Assembly: GCF_000812565.1 (NCBI RefSeq)
Contig: NZ_JTAM01000028.1
Location: forward strand, 45,758 to 109,757
DNA: 64,000 nucleotides
From: Flammeovirga sp. OC4
GTDB lineage: Bacteria > Bacteroidota > Bacteroidia > Cytophagales > Flammeovirgaceae
Direction: 5' to 3'
Translations under genes and position numbers: made by a program
Part shown: in pieces, positions 16,605-24,127 of the stretch
Layout: each line of letters opens with the position of its first letter
Position numbering within the stretch: position 1 is the stretch's first letter
Notes under the pieces: generated by a model
Databases searched by the model: none
Seen by the model: only the letters and a program-made list of their open reading frames with translations
Told to the model about the DNA's origin: nothing

Positions 16605-17609
16605 CTACTTGCTCAGCTTCTCCATTGTATTCACTCTTCCTCCTCCTCTTACTGGGCTTCCACCAAAAACATAAATGCCTCCTTTGTATAAAATAGCATT
16701 TGTACCATGTCTTCCTTCTATCATATCAGGCATCAATGACCATTTATGAGTCGTTAATTCTAAAACCTGAGTTTTACTCGAAGCTTTAGGTTGAGCACTT
16801 TCACCACCCATATATATCAGGTAATTATCTAATTTGACAACACCTCCTGCTGCACTTGGGTAAGGAAGACGATCTTCTAGAGTAATCCATTGTTGTGTTT
16901 TAAAATCATATACATCTACAAAAGGATTGGTGTATTTAAAGAATGCTGTAAAATTGTTTTTATGGTGTACGCTACTGTTTCTTCCTCCAATAAGGTAGAG
17001 TTTATCATTAGCTACAATAGCATTGAAATGATCTCTCAAGTGAGGAGCGGAAGTTAATTGCTCCCATGTATTGGTAGATAAATCATAAACATCGAAACGG
17101 TTGGAACAGCCTGAGGTGTGACCGTTTGTGATACCACAAGCAAGGTAGATTTTATCTTGATATAAAACAGCTCCACCGCCTCCTCTCCTTACTTCTTTTG
17201 GAATGATTCCTTGTTTTTTCCATTCATTTTTTTCAGGTTGATAGGTCCAAATATGTTCTAGAGGTGTTTCTACAGGGTAATTACCTTTCATGGCCCCCAC
17301 AAAATAAATATGGTCATGATAAGAAACTGCCTGAAAATGATGCATAAAAAAAGGAGCGTCTCCTACTTTGGTCCAAGTGTTAGAAGATGGATCAAATACC
17401 TCTACAGCTTTTGACTCACGGCCACCTATCAAATAGAATTTGTCTTTATGGAGAACGAATGACGTTTCATGTCTTCCATGAACTGTCTGATTTTGAGTAA
17501 CAGAAGACCATTGATAATTTGCTAAGAATTGATTTTGAAGTTCGTGTTTCTGAGCAAAAGCACCCAGTGAAACAATGAGTAGATGGATAGTTATTAGAAG
17601 CTGTTTCAT
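16605..17609 (-). CDS. Secreted kelch-repeat beta-propeller protein
   Basis: ATG 17609 is chosen over the TTG two codons upstream, giving 334 aa. A signal peptide ends GAFAQ. The rest is a six-bladed kelch propeller with repeats of the type 'xxxYLIGGR...VEVFDPxxxxWTKVGDAPxxxHHFQAV'. GG pairs occur near LIGG, CGIT, LIGG, MGGE and VFGG. A triple/quadruple Gly (RRGGGGAVLY) starts a middle blade. Such periplasmic or extracellular kelch proteins include N-acetylneuraminate epimerase (NanM) and galactose-oxidase-like folds, but no sialic-acid genes are adjacent, so binding or enzyme function is open. Confidence 0.85.
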   Translation of the reverse strand: MKQLLITIHLLIVSLGAFAQKHELQNQFLANYQWSSVTQNQTVHGRHETSFVLHKDKFYLIGGRESKAVEVFDPSSNTWTKVGDAPFFMHHFQAVSYHDHIYFVGAMKGNYPVETPLEHIWTYQPEKNEWKKQGIIPKEVRRGGGGAVLYQDKIYLACGITNGHTSGCSNRFDVYDLSTNTWEQLTSAPHLRDHFNAIVANDKLYLIGGRNSSVHHKNNFTAFFKYTNPFVDVYDFKTQQWITLEDRLPYPSAAGGVVKLDNYLIYMGGESAQPKASSKTQVLELTTHKWSLMPDMIEGRHGTNAILYKGGIYVFGGSPVRGGGRVNTMEKLSK

Positions 17610-18059
17610 GTTCAATACTTTGGTTAAGTTGAAAGAAAACCTTTCACTATCTCAATATTATCAAAAATGTAGGATTAAAAAAAAGTATCCTCATTATCAA
17701 TATTTAGTATATAGTGAACTATTTGTGTTGGTATTGAAAGATAGATACCTTTTCATATTAAATAGTACTTTAATTAAGTAGCTGATCATAATTCAAATGC
17801 ATTTAAGCTATAAATAATTTTGAATAGGTACTTACTAATTAATAATCCATGAAAATAATGTTGAGTTGATGGAAATGAGCTTTTAGTCAGTGATTTAAAA
17901 TGAAAAGTAATAATGGTGTGAAGAGTTTTTATTAGGATTCACTATTAAGAAAATTACATGACAGTAATAACAAATTCTAATTTTGATTCAAATTGCTGGT
18001 GGAGAAACCATAATAAATTAATGAAGTATTGTAAATTTACTTCAAATTAGATTCAATGC
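17610..18059. other. Intergenic region between divergent genes, nothing specific seen
   Basis: About 450 bp of AT-rich sequence with no credible ORF on either strand. A perfect 10-bp palindrome, GTAAATTTAC, lies at about 18030-18039, some 20 bp before the HsdR_N-like gene. No consensus promoter pair was identified. Confidence 0.4.
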
Positions 18060-18512
18060 ATGCAAGAATTAAATCTACCGAAGTCAAATGTCCGTTTAGA
18101 AGAAAAAAACGGGAAGCAGTATATTTTTGATCCAATTCGAAAAAAAATGCTCCAACTCACACCTGAAGAATGGGTAAGACAACAGTTTTTACAAATGTTG
18201 CTTTCCATGGGAGTTTCCAAAGGGTTGGTTGGGATAGAAAATGGACTGAAGGTAAACAAAAAGGCAAAGCGTTCGGATCTTCTTTTATACAATAGAGATG
18301 GTCAACCTTTTTTACTGATAGAATGTAAAGCACCATCAGTCAAATTAACGAACGAAACTTTTAAGCAAGTAGCCGCTTACAATGCTACTTTAAAGGCTCC
18401 GTTTATTGGTATTACCAATGGTTTGCAACATTATTTCTGTAAAATCGATTTTGACAATTCTTCCTATCAGTTTTTAAAAGAGTTGCCATTACCTCCTTAC
18501 GTTAAAAAATAA
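18060..18512 (+). CDS. HsdR N-terminal-like (PD-(D/E)xK fold) protein
   Basis: The 150-aa protein resembles the type I restriction R-subunit N-terminal family (HSDR_N-type). The nuclease-fold signature is intact: E60, R71-S-D73, then a beta strand with Q-P-F-L-L-I-E88-C-K90-A-P. The later QVAAYNATLKAPFIGITNG segment corresponds to the helix and strand after the active site. There are no helicase, methylase or specificity subunits nearby, so it is a stand-alone domain, a form found across Bacteroidota. It may be a nuclease or a DNA-binding relic; the catalytic residues suggest activity is possible. It lies 14 bp upstream of the DUF4465 lipoprotein gene and likely shares its transcript. Confidence 0.8.
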   Translation: MQELNLPKSNVRLEEKNGKQYIFDPIRKKMLQLTPEEWVRQQFLQMLLSMGVSKGLVGIENGLKVNKKAKRSDLLLYNRDGQPFLLIECKAPSVKLTNETFKQVAAYNATLKAPFIGITNGLQHYFCKIDFDNSSYQFLKELPLPPYVKK

Positions 18513-18526
18513 GTTATTCATATCAA

Positions 18527-19531
18527 ATGAAGTTCCTTAAATATATTTTTATCCTATCTTTCTTGGCTGTTTTAGGTTGTGGAGTTGAAGAAATTACGGG
18601 TCCACGCTTAGAACTCACAATTGTGTCCCCAAAGGTCAATCCGGTGACAGCACAAGCCTTGGTGACCACTCGAGACACTATCATTTATGAGGCAAGAGTT
18701 AGAGGAGGAGATTCAACAACCTACCAATGGACTGTAGACGGTGAAGTGATTGTCAATGGTTTAATTTCTGAACCGATTAGGTACACCGAAGAAGGAAGTA
18801 AAGTCGCTCGTTTTTCAGCTTCTAATGAAAACTACGACTCTTACGCTGAAATTCTAATCAATATCATCAATAGAGTTGCCACATTTGAGGATTTACCTTT
18901 GGATGAAGATTCTTTTTGGATAGGCAGTGGAAATTCAGCACCAACATCGTTTGAATCTGGCGGAATAAGCTTTAACAACACTCCCCCTACAGATACTAAA
19001 GAATATGCCGACTTTGGTTACTCAAATATTATTGATTCTACGAACGCTAACTATGTAGAATACGGTGCGTACATTCAGACTCAAAGTCAAAATCAATTTG
19101 GTATCGCAAGAATGGATACACTACAAAATGATATCAAGATTAATTTCGATTCATTATTTTCTCCATTAAGTATTTCATTGGCCAACAATCCAAAAGTTGT
19201 TCGTTATGCAAGAGGTGATATTGCTCCAGATTCAGCTTTTAGTAGAGGAGATTATTATGATATTGTAATCAAAGGAATCAATGAAGACCGTACTTTGACA
19301 GCTGATTCAGTGGAAGTACGTATGATCGAAAGAGGTACATTATCTTTGACAGTATTAGAAGACTGGACGTCAGTTGACCTTTCTTCATTGGGTAAGGTAA
19401 AAGGATTACAATTTGAAATTAATACAACAGCGAAGCATGCGGATACTGGGGTTGAATATATCGATAAACGTTTTTGTATTGATGATCTTGTATTGATAGA
19501 AAACCCAGAAAACTTTAATATCATACCTTAA
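18527..19531 (+). CDS. DUF4465-type lipoprotein with PKD-like N-terminus
   Basis: The 334-aa product has lipobox LAVLGC (C18). Residues ~30-115 look like a PKD/Ig-like domain (TYQWTVDGEVIVNG). Residues ~118-325 match the DUF4465 pattern: a 'FEDLPLDEDSFWIGSG' opening, F-N-N and YADFGYSNIID elements, YYDIVIKGIN, and a C-terminal strand FCIDDLVL. DUF4465 proteins are secreted or surface-attached and common in Bacteroidota; their ligand is unknown. It is followed 12 bp later by an ABC ATPase and may be part of the same transcript. Confidence 0.8.
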   Translation: MKFLKYIFILSFLAVLGCGVEEITGPRLELTIVSPKVNPVTAQALVTTRDTIIYEARVRGGDSTTYQWTVDGEVIVNGLISEPIRYTEEGSKVARFSASNENYDSYAEILINIINRVATFEDLPLDEDSFWIGSGNSAPTSFESGGISFNNTPPTDTKEYADFGYSNIIDSTNANYVEYGAYIQTQSQNQFGIARMDTLQNDIKINFDSLFSPLSISLANNPKVVRYARGDIAPDSAFSRGDYYDIVIKGINEDRTLTADSVEVRMIERGTLSLTVLEDWTSVDLSSLGKVKGLQFEINTTAKHADTGVEYIDKRFCIDDLVLIENPENFNIIP

Positions 19532-19543
19532 AAACAAACCAAC

Positions 19544-20203
19544 ATGCTGAAAGTAATTGATCTCAAAAAGTCATTTAGAAGCTCGAAAGGAGAGTTAGAA
19601 GTCATCAAAGGAATTTCTTTTGAAATCAAAGAAGGTGAAATTGTTGCTATTGTAGGTACTTCGGGTTCAGGTAAAACAACTTTACTTGGGCTTACTGCTG
19701 GTTTAGATGCTCCTACTTCAGGACAAGTGATATTGGATGATATAGACTTAACAAATCTGACAGAGGATCAAAAAGCAGATATTAGAAATCAAAAAATTGG
19801 ATTTATTTTCCAAAATTTTCAGCTTTTACCATCATTGACAGCACTAGAAAATGTGCTTACTCCGCTTGAGTTAAGAGGAGAAAAAAATGTAAAAGAGCGA
19901 GCGAAGGCTATTTTAAATGAAGTAGGTTTAGAGGGAAGAGAAACACATTACCCTCATCAACTTTCAGGAGGTGAACAACAAAGAGTTGCTTTGGCTAGGG
20001 CTTTCGTCAGCAAGCCAAAAGTATTGTTTGCAGATGAGCCTACGGGAAATCTTGATGAGGAAACAAGTAGTCACGTAGAAAACCTTCTTTTTGAATTGAA
20101 TAAAGACAAGGGGACAACACTTATTATTGTTACTCATGATCAGGAGTTGGCTAAAAAAGCCGACAGAGTGATTAGAATTAAAGACGGAATGATTGAAAAC
20201 TAA
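19544..20203 (+). CDS. ABC transporter ATP-binding protein, LolD/MacB-type
   Basis: The 219-aa ATPase has Walker A GTSGSGKT (38-45), Q-loop in FIFQNFQLLPSLT, ABC signature LSGGEQQR (~140), Walker B VLFADEPTGNLD, and the His switch (IVTHD). The 'PTGNLDEE' and 'LPSLTALENV' motifs are characteristic of the LolD/FtsE/MacB group. These ATPases work with FtsX-like permeases in lipoprotein release, macrolide efflux or peptidoglycan control. No permease is next to it; upstream is a lipoprotein and downstream a convergent gene. The partner must be elsewhere. Its TAA stop overlaps the minus-strand transporter's TAG stop. Confidence 0.93.
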   Translation: MLKVIDLKKSFRSSKGELEVIKGISFEIKEGEIVAIVGTSGSGKTTLLGLTAGLDAPTSGQVILDDIDLTNLTEDQKADIRNQKIGFIFQNFQLLPSLTALENVLTPLELRGEKNVKERAKAILNEVGLEGRETHYPHQLSGGEQQRVALARAFVSKPKVLFADEPTGNLDEETSSHVENLLFELNKDKGTTLIIVTHDQELAKKADRVIRIKDGMIEN

Positions 20204-21093
20204 TGCCTTTTTTTCTTCATTCCCACCAAATAGACCCCTATAAAAATCAATGCTGCAGCAATAATTTGAACTCCTCTAAGCGTTTCGTTTAATACTATAA
20301 TAGCGACTATAGTAGCCACCATCGGTTGAAAATAAATATAAAAACTTGCCGTACTTGCATTTACTACCCTCATTGCGATAGCATAAAAAAGGTTGGCTAC
20401 AAGTGTAGTGAATAATACAGGGTAGGCTATTGCTGCGTAAATTGGAAGTGGTATAGCTTTCCAATTGGTTGAGGTGACATCAGACCAAGTCGCAATTACA
20501 ACAAAAGGAACAGCCATCGTAAAGACCCACATCATGACTGTATTAGGGTGATATTTTACCAAAAGTGGTTTAGTGATGATGAGGTAAAAACTATATAAAA
20601 CAGCATTGATAAAAACCATCAAATCTCCCTTCATCGACCCCGAGTGAAAAGCGATTCCATTTAAACCAATCATCATTAAGGCTCCTGTAAAACCGAGTAC
20701 AATCCCGATTATTTTTAATGGAGTAACGCTTTCTTTTAAAATGGTAAAAGACAATGTAAGTACCACAATAGGTACTGAAACCACTATCACAGAAGCATTG
20801 ATGGGGCTTGTTTGGGAGAGTCCATCAAAGAATAATAACTGATTAATACATGCTCCACAGAGGGCTGCTAATAAAAATCTCGGAATATCTTTCTTATCAA
20901 TTCTTCGATCTTTTACTGTCAGTTGATGTAAAATATTAAATAGGATTGCTCCGCCAACAATTCTCAAAAAAATAAAGGCGTAAGGTGTGATATACGCAGG
21001 CATCGCCAATTTGGATATCACAAAGTTACATCCATAAATTACGGATGCGCCCATCAAGAAGAGATGAGCGTGAAGTTTTGTTAGTTTATTCAT
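20200..21093 (-). CDS. DMT-superfamily (EamA) transporter
   Basis: ATG 21093 is preferred over an upstream in-frame start at 21156, because the upstream extension would overlap the preceding gene and add an unsupported segment. The resulting 297-aa protein has ten predicted helices in two EamA repeats (about 8-140 and 150-290). Motifs include GASVIYGCNFVISKLAMP at the start of repeat one, FTGALMMIGLNG, and NASTASFYIYFQPMVATIVA plus ETLRGVQIIAAALIFIGVYLV in repeat two. It exports or imports an unknown small metabolite in the inner membrane. It follows the cytochrome b5-like gene by one base and is probably translated from the same message. Confidence 0.88.
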   Translation of the reverse strand: MNKLTKLHAHLFLMGASVIYGCNFVISKLAMPAYITPYAFIFLRIVGGAILFNILHQLTVKDRRIDKKDIPRFLLAALCGACINQLLFFDGLSQTSPINASVIVVSVPIVVLTLSFTILKESVTPLKIIGIVLGFTGALMMIGLNGIAFHSGSMKGDLMVFINAVLYSFYLIITKPLLVKYHPNTVMMWVFTMAVPFVVIATWSDVTSTNWKAIPLPIYAAIAYPVLFTTLVANLFYAIAMRVVNASTASFYIYFQPMVATIVAIIVLNETLRGVQIIAAALIFIGVYLVGMKKKRH

Positions 21094-21094
21094 T

Positions 21095-21325
21095 TTAGTC
21101 TGCCAATTCAGCGATTGGCTCAAATTTGTCGAAAACAAAAGCAGTATGGGGAGCATCTTTCATTTCAGCAGTCAAGTCTTGACCAGCCCAATGTTCGTAG
21201 TGTTTTCCATTTCTCCATAACCTTGAATTACCCATATCATAAATTTTTCCTTCAAAGGCTACCCAGATTTCTTCTCTATCTTGGCCGTTTCTTAATGCTA
21301 ACTGCTGTCTTGTGTATTTTTCCAT
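21095..21325 (-). CDS. Small cytochrome b5-like domain protein
   Basis: The 76-aa soluble protein has the short bacterial/archaeal cytochrome b5-like pattern: YTRQQLALRNGQDREEIWVAFEGKIYDM, then S-R-L-W-x-N-G-K-H-Y-E-H-W-A-G-Q-D-L-T, and A-P-H-T-A-F-V-F at the end. Histidines in GKHYEHWAG and in APHTA are candidate heme ligands, spaced much as in cytochrome b5. No signal peptide is present, so it is cytosolic. Similar minimal proteins act as small electron or ligand carriers, mostly uncharacterised. It is the first gene in a unit with a DMT transporter (stop one base before that ATG). Confidence 0.8.
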   Translation of the reverse strand: MEKYTRQQLALRNGQDREEIWVAFEGKIYDMGNSRLWRNGKHYEHWAGQDLTAEMKDAPHTAFVFDKFEPIAELAD

Positions 21326-21337
21326 AAGGATAAAAAT

Positions 21338-21372
21338 AATGGCTTTGTTAGAGTGAATTTAACAAAGCCATT
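21338..21372 (-). terminator. Intrinsic terminator of lipA
   Basis: Perfect 13-bp stem AATGGCTTTGTTA/TAACAAAGCCATT with a T-run on minus. It sits 24 bp after the lipA stop. Confidence 0.85.
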
Positions 21373-21396
21373 GTAAAAAAGTTGATGTCGTTTGAA

Positions 21397-22287
21397 TTAA
21401 ATCGGCACATTTACGTGACGTTCTGCGTGGTATGAAGAACGTACTAATGGGCTTGATTCAACATACTTAATGCCTCTTTTCAGACCTTCCTCTCTGTACA
21501 TTTCAAACTTGTCTGGGTGAATGTACTCGATTACCTCGTGGTGCATTTTAGTAGGCTGTAAGTATTGGCCTAGAGTCATTACGTGCAACCCTCTTTCTGC
21601 AAGGTCATCCATAATTCTAAATACCATCTCGTCTGTTTCACCTAAACCAAGCATGATACCTGTTTTAGCACGACGACCAGCATCTACAATTCTTTTGATA
21701 TGTTCTAAAGAACGATCGTATTTTGCTTGAGGACGAACCGCTCTGTAAAGTTCTTTCACCGTTTCCATGTTGTGTGAAATTACTTCCTGACCGCCTTCCA
21801 TCATTCTATACAATGCGTCCCAGTTCTTTCTAGTGTCAGGGATTAGTGTTTCGATAGTTGTTTCTGGATTGAGTTTCTTCGTCTCTACAACAGTTTGGTA
21901 CCAGATTTCAGCACCTCTATCTTTCAACTCATCTCTGTTTACAGAAGTGATTACCGCGTGTTTTACTTGCATCTTATGGATAGCATCTGCCACACGTTTT
22001 GGCTCTTCTGCATCGTATTCGGTTGGTCTACCTGTTGCTACTGCACAGAATGAACATCCACGAGTACATATATTTCCTAAAATCATGAAAGTTGCAGTAC
22101 CTTCACCCCAGCATTCCCCCATGTTTGGGCAATTACCACTTTGGCAAATAGTATTCAACTTATGCTGATCTACCAATTTACGCACTTTAGCATATTCCTT
22201 ACCGATAGGTAGTTTTACACGCAACCAATCCGGCCTACGTTGAGGCTTTTCTTTTTTCTCCGAAGAGATTACTGGTAGTTCTATCAT
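21397..22287 (-). CDS. lipA: Lipoyl synthase
   Basis: The 296-aa radical-SAM enzyme inserts two sulfurs into octanoyl groups on E2/H proteins. The auxiliary cluster cysteines are C48, C53 and C59 in [13 protein letters not shown], the radical-SAM cluster is C74-x3-C78-x2-C81, and the C-terminal R-S-S-Y motif provides the Ser ligand. Other conserved parts are [16 protein letters not shown] and [10 protein letters not shown]. It acts in the cytosol and needs Fe-S supply. A divergent gene encodes an Nfu-type carrier, a functionally sensible neighbour, because Nfu proteins are known to maintain LipA clusters. Confidence 0.97.
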   Translation of the reverse strand: MIELPVISSEKKEKPQRRPDWLRVKLPIGKEYAKVRKLVDQHKLNTICQSGNCPNMGECWGEGTATFMILGNICTRGCSFCAVATGRPTEYDAEEPKRVADAIHKMQVKHAVITSVNRDELKDRGAEIWYQTVVETKKLNPETTIETLIPDTRKNWDALYRMMEGGQEVISHNMETVKELYRAVRPQAKYDRSLEHIKRIVDAGRRAKTGIMLGLGETDEMVFRIMDDLAERGLHVMTLGQYLQPTKMHHEVIEYIHPDKFEMYREEGLKRGIKYVESSPLVRSSYHAERHVNVPI

Positions 22288-22539
22288 TTATTTTTCGTTT
22301 TCGTTTTCGACTACAAGAATAACTCATAATCAGGGACAAAGTTACAAACTAGTTTCAGAATTATGAAATCATGTCACTATTTCAAGATATTTCCTCTTTT
22401 TGTAGGTCGATATGTTAATTTTAACTGAAAAACCTGTTTGTTTTCCCTATTTCTTTTGATAAGAATTTGCTAAATGTTTGTTTTGCCAAATATTGTGATT
22501 ACACACAAAAAATATTTATTCATAAAAAAATCAATCACG

Positions 22540-23145
22540 ATGGATAATTCAACACAACAAGCAGGACGTCCCAAGCAAAACATAACGATATATACAGAAG
22601 CGAACCCTAACCCAAATTCCATGAAATTCATGTTGAGTTTTATGTTATTGAAAGGTGGTGAGAGCTATGATTTCCCAAGTATCGAAGAAGCTGAGGTTTC
22701 TCCGTTGGCAAAAGAACTTTTTGAAAAGTTTGCGGAAGTGGATCGTATTTTCTACATGAGTAATTTTATCACAATTACTAAAAAAGAAGGAAGTACTGAT
22801 TGGATCGAAATCATTCCTAAGTTCAAAGAGTTCTTATTGGAGTATTTCGAAGCTGAAAAGCCAATCTTCGAGAATATTGATGAAACTATCGTTGAAAAGG
22901 CCGAATCTGAAGCTATCAAGAAAATTAGAGGTGTTTTAGATGAGTACATCAAGCCAGCCGTTGAGATGGATGGTGGTGCAATCAAATTCCACTCTTTTGA
23001 TGAAGAAACAGGTATCGTAAAAGTATTACTTCAAGGCGCATGTTCTGGTTGCCCTTCTTCTACTTTCACGCTTAAAATGAGCATTGAGAACTTATTGAAA
23101 AGAATGGTTCCTCAAGTGAAAGAAGTAGTAGCGGAAGGCGTTTAG
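22540..23145 (+). CDS. Nfu-type iron-sulfur cluster carrier (Nfu_N plus NifU C-terminal domain)
   Basis: I set the start at ATG 22540, giving 201 aa; the residues encoded upstream are not family-like. An Nfu N-terminal domain (about 12-100; YTEANPNPNSMKFML, then VDRIFYMSNFITITK) is followed by a NifU-like C-terminal domain (about 125-195) with IKKIRGVLDEYIKPAVEMDGG and the cluster-binding C-x-x-C in ACSGCPSS. Nfu proteins carry 4Fe-4S clusters to apo-targets, notably lipoyl synthase, whose gene is divergent here. About 250 bp separate the two starts, likely holding both promoters. Cytosolic. Confidence 0.93.
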   Translation: MDNSTQQAGRPKQNITIYTEANPNPNSMKFMLSFMLLKGGESYDFPSIEEAEVSPLAKELFEKFAEVDRIFYMSNFITITKKEGSTDWIEIIPKFKEFLLEYFEAEKPIFENIDETIVEKAESEAIKKIRGVLDEYIKPAVEMDGGAIKFHSFDEETGIVKVLLQGACSGCPSSTFTLKMSIENLLKRMVPQVKEVVAEGV

Positions 23146-23172
23146 CAAAGCATCGCTTTTTGAATAAAAATT

Positions 23173-23227
23173 AAGAGTTAAGGATGAAGAACTAAAATAA
23201 CTGTTCCTCATTCTTAACTCTTTTTTT
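23173..23227 (+). terminator. Intrinsic terminator after the Nfu gene
   Basis: A long, slightly interrupted stem (AAGAGTTAAG...CTTAACTCTT with inner AGAAC/GTTC pairing) is followed by TTTTTTT. Confidence 0.85.
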
Positions 23228-23301
23228 ATGGTGTTGACCACTGTTATTTTTCTATAGATAATCCATTTTTAATTTAGCTCTTATAACAAGAGAAAAGAAT
23301 C

Positions 23302-23844
23302 ATGGAAACTAGAAATATCGTATTTATCGCAAAAAGTTTAGATGGTTACATTGCAGGCCCAGAAGGGGAACTAGACTGGCTAAACAGTGTTCCAAACCCT
23401 CATCAAGAAGATGTTGGGTTACACCCATTGATGGAAAGAATTGATGGTTTGATCATGGGACGCAATACATTTACTATGGTCTGTAATATGGGAGGTGAAT
23501 GGCCTTATCCTAAACCTGTATTTGTTTTATCTAATACATTAAAAGAAGTTCCTGAAGAATTTGAAGACAAGGCAATTATCGTCAATGGCCCTCTGCATGA
23601 ATTAGTTGATGATCTTCACTCTGAAGGGTTTCATCAATTATATATCGATGGTGGAATTACTGTACAGAATTTCTTGAAAGAAGATTTAATTGATGAAATG
23701 ATTATTTCTACCATTCCTATCTTATTGGGTGGCGGTACTCCCCTTTTTGGAAATCTTCCAAAACCAATGATGTTTGATCATGTGGAGTCAAAAGTTCTGC
23801 TGAATCAGATTACTCAAGATACTTATTTTAGAACTAGAAGTTAG
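23302..23844 (+). CDS. RibD C-terminal / dihydrofolate-reductase-fold protein
   Basis: The 180-aa protein resembles the YwjB/YyaP group. Landmarks are SLDGYIAGPEGELDWL near the N-terminus, LIMGRNTF, PKPVFVLSNT, YIDGGITVQNFLKEDLIDEM and TIPILLGGGTPLF. These form the NADPH-binding DHFR-like fold. It is not a bona fide DHFR or RibD, since the deaminase domain is missing, and its natural substrate is unknown. It is a single-gene unit with its own terminator (23866-23900). Cytosolic. Confidence 0.88.
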   Translation: METRNIVFIAKSLDGYIAGPEGELDWLNSVPNPHQEDVGLHPLMERIDGLIMGRNTFTMVCNMGGEWPYPKPVFVLSNTLKEVPEEFEDKAIIVNGPLHELVDDLHSEGFHQLYIDGGITVQNFLKEDLIDEMIISTIPILLGGGTPLFGNLPKPMMFDHVESKVLLNQITQDTYFRTRS

Positions 23845-23865
23845 TTGAGTTTTTATACAAATACT

Positions 23866-23900
23866 AAAGCATGAAGATCCCCCTTTCTTCATGCTTTTTA
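23866..23900 (+). terminator. Intrinsic terminator
   Basis: Stem AAAGCATGAAG/CTTCATGCTTT (11 bp) with a pyrimidine-rich loop, then TTTTTATTT. Confidence 0.85.
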
Positions 23901-24127
23901 TTTATTCAAATTATAGAATCTAATTAATTATCTTTTCGACTCACACATATAATCAAAATAAGAATAAAGTAATAGATAATGAGTATGTTATGTCCACAAT
24001 AAAAGTAAATAACATTATTAATCTTTAAATAAAGTGAAAGAGTAGGAATAATATTATAAATTTATTGACATCGAAATATCTAACCTCCATCTTTATTGTT
24101 TAAATACTAACAACATACTGAGACAAA

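Noticed and set aside
16605..17609. NanM-like sialic-acid epimerase
   Set aside because: The kelch propeller fits, but no sialic acid genes are nearby and the diagnostic residues cannot be verified by eye.
18060..18512. Remnant of a type I restriction locus
   Set aside because: No hsdM or hsdS fragment and no pseudogene sequence is present. The short stand-alone form is intact and recurrent in Bacteroidota.
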